Positions 53,861 through 62,372 of a DNA stretch of 64,000 nt are shown piece by piece. How positions within the stretch are numbered: position 1 is the stretch's first letter; every line of letters begins with the position of its first letter. Location: the NCBI GenBank assembly GCA_023417935.1, contig JAEZDY010000042.1:124001-188000 (forward strand). The letters run 5' to 3'. A program made the position numbers and the translations under genes. Source of the stretch: Bacteroidota bacterium. GTDB lineage: Bacteria; Bacteroidota; Bacteroidia; Bacteroidales; Lentimicrobiaceae. The notes under the pieces are model-generated. The model saw only the letters and a program-made list of their open reading frames with translations. It did not search any database and had not been told where the DNA came from.

Positions 53861-54466
53861 GTGCTAATCTGATTGATAAAACCGGCCAACAAAGCCGGTT
53901 TTGCTATTATTGTAAATGCAAGTCCGAATAGCGCACCCCAAAAATGTGCATCATGCCCAATGTTATCCTGACCTTTTTTTGACATATAGGCTGAAAAGAT
54001 GAGATACAGAATTCCAAAGATGAATGCTGGAATACTGAACGGCAAAAGAATAAAGCCAATACCGGAAAGTGGACTGATTATAATACTCGAGAACAATACA
54101 GCTGAAACCGCACCTGAAGCACCTACAGCTGTGTACCATGCATTATCCTTATGCTTACCATAAGATGGTGTAGCTGACAAAAAAACGCCCCCAACATAAA
54201 GTAATATATAGAAATATATTCCCTTTCCCACACCAAATAATATAGAGAAAGCTTCCTCAACCATACTTCCAAATGAGTACAATACGAACATGTTAACGGC
54301 CAGATGCGCCCAGTCAGCATGCACTAATGCATGGCTAAAGAATCGATGGAATTGACGTTGGTGGTTTATCCTGTAAGGGTCAAAAAGTAGTTTATCATAA
54401 TGCACGGTTGCTGAATGCCATAACTGAAATAATGGCAGTAACTATAATTATACCGAATGTTATCAT
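53851..54466 (-). pseudogene. Rhomboid intramembrane protease gene with an apparent frameshift
   Basis: The downstream frame (GTG at 54405, 184 residues) encodes most of a rhomboid protease: FFSHALVHADWAHLAVNMFV, the catalytic serine motif VGASGAVSA, and GHDAHFWGALFG with the catalytic histidine. The expected first helix (MITFGIIIVTAIISVMAFSNRAL) is encoded from 54466 in another frame and ends in a TGA close to where the second frame begins. Its ATG overlaps the stop of the upstream gene as ATGA, a translational-coupling signature. One extra T near 54395-54402 would explain the break. It could be a sequencing error, a real mutation, or a shorter protein made from GTG. Confidence 0.75.
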
Positions 54467-55266
54467 TTTGGAGTAGCTGTATGGTCTATTTCTGAACCGA
54501 GAACACTGTGTGGAATTAAATAAACAAGCGTAGTTACCAGTGCAGCCACTAGTGCCCAACCTCTCTTTTCACGATTCCTTATTAGTTTATAAACTGCTAT
54601 AGCCCAAAAAATGAAAGCAATAGCAGTTTTGTTATCAGTAAGATCATGGCCAAAAGGCCATCCTGTCCAGTAGGCGCCAAATGCATATTTCTGTACAATC
54701 GGTCCAAGAACCAAGCCTCCGGATATCAGGAATAGCGTAGTCCATATGCTGTATTTTAAAGTTTTATCCCTTTTTGCAATTGCTTCTATGCCTGTTCGGG
54801 TTGAGAACAACATTGCCAGGAACATCAAAATGATATGAGGTATGAGAACATAAGCAGGAACATCTCCCTTAAACCTGATGATTACAGGTTTCTCTGAGAG
54901 TTGCAATTCGTTAACACCATCAGTTAAACTAATTGAATATTCAACTTTTCCTGCGGGTGGTTGATGCGGAATAGATGCTATCAGCTTCCCACCCTGATGG
55001 CGCATGCTAACCTGCCTTATGCTATCATGGCTTTTGAACCTTCTATACGTAAAAGTGCCATTCAATTTGCCATCCGGATCATCAATTGCAATTTCTGCAT
55101 CATCTGGTCCACCATAAGTGCGTAATAATTTATACTTAAAGGTTTCACCTGCTAGTATTACTTTACCTGTAATTGGATAAGTGGGCCCAGTCATGCGCTG
55201 GTAAACCACCATTGAAAGGGTGATTACGATTGCTGTGATCCAAAAGATGACATTTTTACTATCCAT
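54463..55266 (-). CDS. Conserved membrane protein of unknown function
   Basis: This 267-residue protein has an N-terminal membrane helix (IFWITAIVITLSMVVYQ), a beta-rich extracytoplasmic domain of about 110 residues (TYRRFKSHDSIRQVSMRHQGG), and about four more C-terminal helices with SVLGSEIDHTATPK at the end. No named domain is recognised. Its stop overlaps the rhomboid ATG as ATGA, so the two are likely translated together, and it may act with or be a substrate of the rhomboid. This is inference from position only. Confidence 0.75.
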   Translation of the reverse strand: MDSKNVIFWITAIVITLSMVVYQRMTGPTYPITGKVILAGETFKYKLLRTYGGPDDAEIAIDDPDGKLNGTFTYRRFKSHDSIRQVSMRHQGGKLIASIPHQPPAGKVEYSISLTDGVNELQLSEKPVIIRFKGDVPAYVLIPHIILMFLAMLFSTRTGIEAIAKRDKTLKYSIWTTLFLISGGLVLGPIVQKYAFGAYWTGWPFGHDLTDNKTAIAFIFWAIAVYKLIRNREKRGWALVAALVTTLVYLIPHSVLGSEIDHTATPK

Positions 55267-55591
55267 TATTATAGTAGTTATGTTAAATCAAAAATACTTT
55301 GCAATGATAGTAAAAAGTTTTGGTATTTCCCTCAATGCGCTTATCATGATTGTTGACGCTTCTTAAAGACAATAAACTGATGTGCGATAAGTTATTTGTG
55401 AAGTTATTCAAATGTGTATCAAGTAATCACATGTTACATCAAAGAGAAAAAATACAATTTGATCAGATGGATTTTAAGCATAAGCATGATGCTAATTAAC
55501 TGATTGGTAATACTTTAATAAATTGTCATGTCAATTAATCACTTTTTCGGCTCTGGAGTAGTTGTTTTTGAGAAAAACATTTACCTTTACC
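55267..55591. other. Intergenic region with no recognised element
   Basis: AT-rich stretch of 325 bases between divergent genes. I saw no TAnnTTTG box, repeat or RNA gene in it. Confidence 0.4.
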
Positions 55592-57175
55592 ATGATGTTT
55601 AAATACCGAAATAGGGTAATATCCTCATACCTGTTTAAACTATTTGTACTTGTGTCAAAGAAGATTCTGTTTCTATTTCTGTTAGTCATAATCGCTTTTA
55701 AGCCTTCCACTGCCCAGGAAATGAATGGTTACGTTCATAGTAACTATGCGGGAATTACCGGTGCTCAAATGAATCCAACGTCTCTTGTTAACTCCAGGCT
55801 TTATTTCGATCTGAACATTATTGGTGCTCACTTAAATGTAGATAACGATTTTATCTATCTGGCAAGTGACGAATATAAGTTTACACGCTTTCTCTCATTA
55901 AATTCAGAGTTTCCTGAACATGAAGTAAGGGTTAGCCAAACAAGAGTAGAAAACAGGATATACTACGACTTCTTCAATGAAGAAGTAAAGAATGCATTTA
56001 CCCAGATAAAGATTTATGGTCCATCAATGATGTACACAAAGAACAATAGAGCCTTTGGTTTTGCAACTTCCTTACGTAATATTGTATCGGGAAAGGATAT
56101 ACCATATGAAATTGCCAAATTTGGAGCTGAGGGATTTGACTATTATCCATTGCACCGAATAAGGTTCCTGAATAATAAGAGTTTCAGGGCGTCAGGTATC
56201 TCGTTTGGAGAGATCGCCTTAAGTTACGCACAGGTAATTCATAAAAGAAACCGTGATCATCTTTCTGCTGGTATTAGTATCAAGGGCTTACTTGGCTTTG
56301 GTGGAGGTTACTGGTCGGTTGAAAACGTTGATTATATGTTGCCTAACGGTGACACAATGATTGTATATAATGCTAATGGAAAGGCTGGTATTTCTTTGCC
56401 CGTTAATTATGCAAATAACGATGTCACTTTCCCTGATGAACTAATTAAAGGAACAGGAATTGGAGCTGACATCGGAATTACCTATCAATATAAAATGAGG
56501 GGGCACTCGAACAAGTCCTATGCTGCCTGTGAACAGCCGTTTGAAGATTATCACTATAGTATTGGACTGTCACTTATTGATATTGGATTCGTTAATTTCA
56601 AAAAGAATACTAAGCAAATTGAATTGGTTGATGCACAAGGAACCTGGAATGACTTCACAAATCAGAACATTGAAACTGTAGATGTACTCTTCGGATCTGT
56701 TAGCTCTACATTTGGAACAGATTCAACAGCATTAGTAAATGATGATCCATTTAAAATATTTCTCCCTTCTGCTGTAAGTGCTCAGCTCGACCTGCGAATA
56801 CAAAAAGATGTTTATGTAAATTCTTCTATCGTATACCCGTTATTATTAAATGAATATACAATAGCCCGACCTGCACAAATCTCTATAACTCCTCGTATTG
56901 AAAAAGATCACTTTGAGTTGGCTATACCGGTTACCCTATATGAATTCAAATACCCTCGTATTGGTTTAAGTGCCCGATTTTCAAAGTTTGTAATAGGTAC
57001 CGATAAGCTCGGTGGATTCTTTGGCTTGAGTCATTTTACTGGTATGGACTTGTACTTTATGATAAAACTTCCATTGATCAAGGGTAATTGTTTTGGAAAA
57101 GGCAAAGGAACCAATTGTAATAACCTCGAGTTCCGAAGGATTAACCGCAGTAAGGAATTCCTGAAAATACGGTAA
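55592..57175 (+). CDS. DUF5723-type outer-membrane protein
   Basis: This 527-residue exported protein has a signal sequence (KKILFLFLLVIIAFKPSTAQ) after a basic N-terminus. The mature part starts NGYVHSNYAGITGAQMNPTS and is beta-rich, ending in an aromatic-rich C-terminal region typical of outer-membrane barrels. This pattern matches the Bacteroidota DUF5723 family, of unknown function. The frame opens at TTG 55562; I chose the ATG at 55592, but 55595 is equally likely. Confidence 0.8.
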   Translation: MMFKYRNRVISSYLFKLFVLVSKKILFLFLLVIIAFKPSTAQEMNGYVHSNYAGITGAQMNPTSLVNSRLYFDLNIIGAHLNVDNDFIYLASDEYKFTRFLSLNSEFPEHEVRVSQTRVENRIYYDFFNEEVKNAFTQIKIYGPSMMYTKNNRAFGFATSLRNIVSGKDIPYEIAKFGAEGFDYYPLHRIRFLNNKSFRASGISFGEIALSYAQVIHKRNRDHLSAGISIKGLLGFGGGYWSVENVDYMLPNGDTMIVYNANGKAGISLPVNYANNDVTFPDELIKGTGIGADIGITYQYKMRGHSNKSYAACEQPFEDYHYSIGLSLIDIGFVNFKKNTKQIELVDAQGTWNDFTNQNIETVDVLFGSVSSTFGTDSTALVNDDPFKIFLPSAVSAQLDLRIQKDVYVNSSIVYPLLLNEYTIARPAQISITPRIEKDHFELAIPVTLYEFKYPRIGLSARFSKFVIGTDKLGGFFGLSHFTGMDLYFMIKLPLIKGNCFGKGKGTNCNNLEFRRINRSKEFLKIR

Positions 57176-57187
57176 AATTTAATTTCC

Positions 57188-58408
57188 TTAGAATATTGCG
57201 TTTGCTTTTACATCCAGGGCATCCCTCAAACCATTCCCTATGAGCATAAATGCCAATACCAAAAGCATAATTGCAATTCCAGGCGTTAAAGCCAACCAGG
57301 GGTTATCAAGAATAATGTATGCGTAATTCTCTTTAACCATTGTCCCCCATGAAGGCATGGGAGGTTGTACTCCTATCCCAAGGAAACTTAAACCTGCTTC
57401 AATTAATATTGCAGAGGCAAAGTTGGCTGCCGATATAACTATTACAGGTCCCATAGTATTCGGGAGTATGTGTTTCGCAATTATTCTGAAGTTTCTATAT
57501 CCTAATGCCCTGGCTGCTTCTACAAACTCCTTTTCACGTAAGCTTATGATCTGACCCCGCACAACCCGTGCAACTTCAACCCACATGGTAAGTCCAACTG
57601 CAATAAATACTTGCCAAAATCCCTTGCCGAGTGCAAAAGTTATAGCAATTACCAGCAGAAGCGTTGGTATTGACCATATAACGTTAATAAACCATATAAT
57701 CAGATCATCAACCCAACCTCTGAAAAAGCCTGCCAGTGAACCTAATATGATTCCTAAGATAAGTGATATTAAAACGGAGATCAAGCCAACAGATAAACTG
57801 ACCCTGGTACCGATCATAAGCTGACTAAGTACATCTCTTCCAAATCTATCAGTACCCAATATGTAATAGCGTTTGATAATATGATCATCTTCAATAATCT
57901 GTGCCATTAGCCGCTGATCACGACTGATTACCTTCCCGTCAATGTCAACAACCTCCTGGTTATCAATCATTGCATCGTTAGTATCGGATAAAGGATATAT
58001 AACATCAGTCATTAAATAGGTGTAACTGATACTTTCTGGAACATCAGATTCATCCGGAATGTTAACAATTATCCTGTTTCCGTTGAATAGATAACTGGAA
58101 ATTGGAAGATAAGAGTAGTCAGATTTCCTACCGTACATTAGTGTTTTGAGCCATGATTGACTGATATGTGCCTCGTTTTTCCTGATCTTAAGCATTTTTG
58201 TGCTGAACCCTGGTTTCTTGGCGGCTATCTCAAGATGTTGCTCGTTTGCAAAAGGTGTACTGTCGGGGGTTATTAAATAACCGGCTATAGCAATGAATGA
58301 GGCTATTACAATAGCCCAAAGACTAATTAATGCTGCTTTGTTCCGTAAAAGGGCAGCAAATGCTTTTGACGATAATGATCCTTTTGGAATACGACTTATC
58401 TTTAGCAA
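57188..58408 (-). CDS. ABC transporter permease of the OppC/DppC family
   Basis: This permease of a peptide/nickel-type importer has 406 residues. The first membrane helix (ALISLWAIVIASFIAIAGYLI) is followed by an extracytoplasmic insertion of about 150 residues before the five-helix core. The coupling motif EAARALGYRNFRIIAKHILPN is conserved, as is GLSFLGIGVQPPMPSWG. No partner permease, ATPase or binding protein is next to it, so it stands alone as seen in many Bacteroidota. Confidence 0.92.
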   Translation of the reverse strand: MLKISRIPKGSLSSKAFAALLRNKAALISLWAIVIASFIAIAGYLITPDSTPFANEQHLEIAAKKPGFSTKMLKIRKNEAHISQSWLKTLMYGRKSDYSYLPISSYLFNGNRIIVNIPDESDVPESISYTYLMTDVIYPLSDTNDAMIDNQEVVDIDGKVISRDQRLMAQIIEDDHIIKRYYILGTDRFGRDVLSQLMIGTRVSLSVGLISVLISLILGIILGSLAGFFRGWVDDLIIWFINVIWSIPTLLLVIAITFALGKGFWQVFIAVGLTMWVEVARVVRGQIISLREKEFVEAARALGYRNFRIIAKHILPNTMGPVIVISAANFASAILIEAGLSFLGIGVQPPMPSWGTMVKENYAYIILDNPWLALTPGIAIMLLVLAFMLIGNGLRDALDVKANAIF

Positions 58409-58552
58409 GAAAGTATAATATTTTGGTGAATGTCAGCTACTTAACTATAGCTACATCTGATTGTTAACATTTTATGCAAAGCTAATAAAAACAATGCGGT
58501 CTTTAATTTAAAAAAGTTAATCTAAAGGCTTTTCTATGTGGAACAAATGTAT

Positions 58553-58560
58553 TAATTTTG
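58553..58560 (+). promoter_or_regulatory. -7 box upstream of tRNA-His
   Basis: TAATTTTG followed by C lies 11 bases before the tRNA 5' end. Confidence 0.5.
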
Positions 58561-58571
58561 CAGCTTCAAAT

Positions 58572-58649
58572 GGTGAGTATAGCTCAGTTGGTTAGAGCAT
58601 CAGATTGTGGTTCTGAGGGTCGTGGGTTCGAGTCCCATTATTCACCCCA
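58572..58649 (+). tRNA. tRNA-His (GTG)
   Basis: A full cloverleaf is present: acceptor GTGAGTA/TATTCAC, D-arm GCTC...GAGC, anticodon arm TCAGA-TTGTGGT-TCTGA with anticodon GTG, and T-arm GTGGG/CCCAT. The extra G at -1 (58572) faces C73 (58646), the histidine identity pair, and CCA (58647-58649) is encoded. A bidirectional terminator follows directly. Confidence 0.97.
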
Positions 58650-58680
58650 AAAAAAGCCGGTAATTTTACCGGCTTTTTTA
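58649..58680. terminator. Bidirectional terminator between tRNA-His and the SNF2 helicase gene
   Basis: GCCGGTAA/TTACCGGC with A-tract and T-tract flanks forms a 14-bp stem with a 2-base loop. Confidence 0.85.
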
Positions 58681-58748
58681 TTTTAATTACGATCTGATTG
58701 TCAACAAAGTGAAGAATATTTGAACTTGCGCTTCGATAGTCTGAATGA

Positions 58749-61646
58749 TTATTCAAACAACTGCAAAATCTCCTCCCTCGACATACCTGATATTGCCTGT
58801 CGTGGTTTTATAAATGCATCAGCAAGCGCTTTTTTACGAAGTTGAAGAGTAAGAATCTTTTCTTCTACGGTGTCCTTTGTAATGAATCGGTATACAAATA
58901 CATTATTGTTTTGCCCGATTCGGTGTGATCTGTTAACTGCCTGTAATTCAGCAGCAGGATTCCACCAAGGGTCAAGTATAAACACATAGTCAGCTTCAGT
59001 AAGGTTTAGTCCCACTCCTCCTGCCTTTAAAGAAATCAGGAATATTTTAGTATCATCATTGTTTTTAAATTCTGAAATAACCTTAGCCCTGTTTTGAGTG
59101 GAACCTGTAAGAAGTGAGAACTTGTAACCCTTTTCAAGACAATAATCTTCAAATAGCTTGAGGTGTTTAACAAAGGATGAGAAGACCAGTACTGTATGGT
59201 TCTCTGAAATGATAGTGTCAAGCTTTTCCTTCACTTCTTCAAACTTTCCACTTTCTACTTCACTTTGGCTATCAACCATTCTTGGATGGTTAGCAATTTG
59301 TCGAAGTTGCATTAAGGCTTTAAGAAGCATGACTGGTGTTGATGCAATATTTCCTTTTTCCAGTTGATCAAATACAAGGTTCCTTACTTTAGATTTTTCT
59401 GATTCATAGAGTGTTGATTGTTCTTCACTCATTGTGCAATAAGTGATAGTTTCAGTAAGGGCTGGTAATTCAGGTGCAACTGATTCTTTTGTCCGCCGGA
59501 GTATAAAGGGTTCAATCATTGATAATAAGTGTGTGGACTGAACTCCTTCAGGATCCTTAGAAAGCGGCACTGAGTAATATGTATTGAAGTCAGATGCATT
59601 GCCCATTAAGCCTGGGTTTGCAAAGTTCATTTGCGACCATAGGTCTGTTAGGCTATTTTCTACCGGTGTTCCGGTTAATGCAAATCTATAAAAGCCTTTG
59701 AGTTCAAATATTGCCTGGGCAGTCTTTGATGATGGGTTTTTGATCTGTTGGCTCTCATCGAGAATTATGTGGGCAAACCTATAGTCAGATAAGAACCTGA
59801 TGTCATTTCTCAAAGTACCATATGTAGTGAGGAGAATTTGATACTTTTTGAAAAGATTTTTTGATTGCTTCCTTGCAGTTCCTGTATACACAAATACTTT
59901 AAGATATGGTGCAAAGCGATTTATTTCACTCACCCAATTATGAATCAGCGAGGCGGGCATTACAATTATTGAACAGGGCTTATCTTTTGAGTCACTCTCT
60001 TTACTTGCTTTTTTGGAAGAATAGAAATGATCAGGGGAAGTTTCAGATGTAAAATCAGGTGGATAAAAGGATGCAAGCATAGCAATAGTTTGCAGTGTTT
60101 TACCAAGTCCCATATCATCGGCTAATATGCCACCAAAGCCCATCTCTTTGAGCTTTGACATCCAATTTAATCCGGTGATTTGATATGGACGTAGAGTTAC
60201 GTTTCGCAAGTCAGGGATTGAAGTGGATAATACAGTATTTAAATCTTCATAACCTGCAATTTCCTCAAAGTCATAATTAACCAGTAGCTTGTAATGATGT
60301 TTGTTAAGTTTTAGATAACCATCTGTCGCAACTGCATGTATTAGTATGTCCCTATATTGCTCAAACCACGGATCAGGAATTAGAAAGATGTAACCATCAG
60401 GTAAAATGTATTCTCTCTTATAATTTAAAATATGGTTTTTTAGTTGAGAAAATGAGATTTCAAAATTATTCACCCGTATCAATATATGTAGATCAAACCA
60501 GTCATTGTCTGAAATTAGCTTGTGTTGGATTTCTGGTACACAGAGGCAATATTTTTCAGAAGTCTCCTGACTGATATGGAAGCCTGACTCTTTTAGAAAA
60601 TCATGATTATTAGTCAGCCATTCGATTAACTGATATTGATTATTCTCTTTAGAAGCTGCTTTTAAACTAAAAATGTTTTCAAATTCAACCAGACCTGTTG
60701 AAGTAAGAATCTCTTTTTTCGCTGACTCAAAAGCATGGTCTCTCTTTGAACGGTAGAATGTAAAACCTGATTTATCTGATGTTAAATCAGTAAAGTGTTT
60801 TTGAGTGTTCCTCGGCAAAATCGCTTTTTCACCGTATAAGAATTTCATAACCACACAGTGTCTCCCTTGCCAATCAATATCAAGGTAAAGCTTTGCTTCT
60901 GGCATTATCTGAACATCATTTACCTTAAAACCTGTGATTTTTATTTCCGAATTAGTTACAATTTTCTTAATGAAGGTGTTGAAATAATTATTCTCTAACC
61001 TTTTAGGAATACTAATGAAATCTTTCAACAGGAAAGGGGAGAGTAGTTTTCCGTTAATTGATTTATCAAAACTGATCAAACGTTTATTAAAAATTATGTG
61101 ACATGGTTGATTTGTAAGGATAAAAGCAGAAGGATCCTGCAGATTAATTTTGTGCTTACCTACCGATGTTTCCAGCATATAAACAGTGCCTTCTTCAGTA
61201 CGATCAAACTTAAGCAGGGTTGCAGCCTTTTCATTAACAATGTTTATTCTGTCAGTCTCATACAAATGAGGCAAACCGTTGGCATCATAGAGTGGGATAT
61301 TATGGCGCCTTAATGTGTCAATAATACCTGATAAGTTTTGATCAATAAAGGGTTTAACTACTTCTTCAATCAGATTCCCTTTTTGACCAAAGAAGTCTTT
61401 CGGACTCATCTTCTTTTTCGAAAACTGATTAATTAAGTAAGAAGGCTCCAACCGTGAAGATAAAATATATATTTCTTCAGTCCCCACAGGCAGGTTTGAT
61501 TCGGATGAAAAGTTTAGATGAGTTATTCTCTCCTCCGGGGTGATGTACAGGAAGTTATCCTCTGTATATAGGTATGGTTGAATTATGAACCCAACAAATT
61601 CAACAGGTTTTAAAATTGCAACTAGTTTGGTAGTGGCCGGCATCAT
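58749..61646 (-). CDS. SNF2-family DEAD/DEAH-box helicase
   Basis: This Swi2/Snf2 ATPase of 965 residues, probably a DNA-translocating remodeller, has an N-terminal region of about 450 residues without a recognised domain. It is followed by the SNF2 core: motif I DDMGLGKTLQTIA, motif II DESQQIKNP (DESQ in place of DEAH), and motif III LTGTPVENSLTDLW. The C-terminal helicase domain includes ILDPWWNPAAELQAVNRSHR and GQNN. All ATPase motifs are intact. It is not next to restriction or defence genes here. Confidence 0.93.
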   Translation of the reverse strand: MMPATTKLVAILKPVEFVGFIIQPYLYTEDNFLYITPEERITHLNFSSESNLPVGTEEIYILSSRLEPSYLINQFSKKKMSPKDFFGQKGNLIEEVVKPFIDQNLSGIIDTLRRHNIPLYDANGLPHLYETDRINIVNEKAATLLKFDRTEEGTVYMLETSVGKHKINLQDPSAFILTNQPCHIIFNKRLISFDKSINGKLLSPFLLKDFISIPKRLENNYFNTFIKKIVTNSEIKITGFKVNDVQIMPEAKLYLDIDWQGRHCVVMKFLYGEKAILPRNTQKHFTDLTSDKSGFTFYRSKRDHAFESAKKEILTSTGLVEFENIFSLKAASKENNQYQLIEWLTNNHDFLKESGFHISQETSEKYCLCVPEIQHKLISDNDWFDLHILIRVNNFEISFSQLKNHILNYKREYILPDGYIFLIPDPWFEQYRDILIHAVATDGYLKLNKHHYKLLVNYDFEEIAGYEDLNTVLSTSIPDLRNVTLRPYQITGLNWMSKLKEMGFGGILADDMGLGKTLQTIAMLASFYPPDFTSETSPDHFYSSKKASKESDSKDKPCSIIVMPASLIHNWVSEINRFAPYLKVFVYTGTARKQSKNLFKKYQILLTTYGTLRNDIRFLSDYRFAHIILDESQQIKNPSSKTAQAIFELKGFYRFALTGTPVENSLTDLWSQMNFANPGLMGNASDFNTYYSVPLSKDPEGVQSTHLLSMIEPFILRRTKESVAPELPALTETITYCTMSEEQSTLYESEKSKVRNLVFDQLEKGNIASTPVMLLKALMQLRQIANHPRMVDSQSEVESGKFEEVKEKLDTIISENHTVLVFSSFVKHLKLFEDYCLEKGYKFSLLTGSTQNRAKVISEFKNNDDTKIFLISLKAGGVGLNLTEADYVFILDPWWNPAAELQAVNRSHRIGQNNNVFVYRFITKDTVEEKILTLQLRKKALADAFIKPRQAISGMSREEILQLFE

Positions 61647-61707
61647 ATAATCTTAGGAAATCGGTAAAGTTAATTAATGTAATGCATCAGTTAGCAGAGG
61701 CTGTTCT

Positions 61708-61971
61708 GTGGTTTGCTTCCAATGCCGATTAAACAATGCAAGAAGCATATTGGACTTTATTTCAGACTTCAGTTAAACAAAGTGTTTAGAAAGATGTCAC
61801 TTACTTTGGATTTTATTAAAGCAAAGCGATGATTATACTGTCCTTTACTCCGGACTCCAATTAAGTAGAGAGGTAAACATACGGTCCTTTACTCCGGATT
61901 CCCATTAAGCTAAGAGACAAGCTAAATGGCCTGTCTCTTAGTTTCAAGTCAATTTAAGAAGAAGCTCATTT
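61708..61971. repeat. Degenerate tandem repeat, 44 bp x 6
   Basis: Copies start at 61708, 61752, 61796, 61840, 61884 and 61928, exactly 44 bases apart. Copies four and five share GTCCTTTACTCCGGA and an ATTAAG core at position 21-26; the others keep TTAA near position 22 and a purine-rich end. Divergence grows outward from the middle copies. The array has no spacers, so it is not a CRISPR. Confidence 0.7.
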
Positions 61972-61988
61972 GTTGATTTCAACAAATG
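61967..61988 (-). terminator. Hairpin after the small protein gene
   Basis: CATTTGTTGA/TCAACAAATG pairs perfectly over 10 bp with a 2-base loop, 18 bases after the stop of the 117-residue gene. There is no clear T-tract, so termination is uncertain. Confidence 0.4.
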
Positions 61989-62005
61989 ACACAATATTTT
62001 AGGGA

Positions 62006-62359
62006 TTAGAAATGCCAGGGTGATTTACCTTCGTCTACTTCTTTGCGGGTAACCCAGTATTGATCAATTACAGTTGTTTCTTTTTGATCCCAGTAAGCAG
62101 GTGAAACCCTAGACCCGGTTGGTGTCTTAAGACTCATCTCGTATACAGCAATAACCGGATTAAAAACAATGTCAGTTACACCTACGGTGCATTTTTCAAT
62201 GCCTTCAGTATCAGGCTGACAATCAGTTACTACTTCAAACCCATTGAACTCTAATAATTCTTTTAAAAAGGCGCATCGTTGTGGTGTTGTGAGTTTTTCA
62301 ACAACGGTACAGCGGATTCCTTTAATTTCTTCTACTACGTGTTTTGCTTGCAGTGGCAT
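62006..62359 (-). CDS. Small protein of unknown function downstream of nuoN
   Basis: This 117-residue soluble protein starts MPLQAKHVVEEIKGIRCTVV (ATG at 62357-62359). The open frame runs further upstream to 62470 but overlaps nuoN there, so the shorter start is preferred. It contains three cysteines (RCTVVE, QRCAFL, TDCQPD region plus KCTVG) and a C-terminal KEVDEGKSPWHF. I do not recognise the family. It lies 14 bases after the nuoN stop, so it may be co-transcribed with complex I genes. Confidence 0.7.
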   Translation of the reverse strand: MPLQAKHVVEEIKGIRCTVVEKLTTPQRCAFLKELLEFNGFEVVTDCQPDTEGIEKCTVGVTDIVFNPVIAVYEMSLKTPTGSRVSPAYWDQKETTVIDQYWVTRKEVDEGKSPWHF

Positions 62360-62372
62360 ACTTAAATATTTT

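Larger units (their letters stand above)
61647..62005. other. Non-coding region with 44-bp degenerate tandem repeat
   Basis: A 359-base region between the helicase gene and a small protein gene. It holds six 44-base repeat copies, a 10-bp hairpin (61910-61919 with 61932-61941) and a hairpin near 61967-61988. No open frame stands out. Confidence 0.55.

Noticed and set aside
58749..61646. Defence-island helicase
   Set aside because: No methylase, nuclease or other defence gene lies next to the SNF2 helicase; the neighbours are tRNA-His and complex I genes.
61708..61971. CRISPR array
   Set aside because: The 44-base units are contiguous and degenerate with no unique spacers, and no cas gene is nearby.
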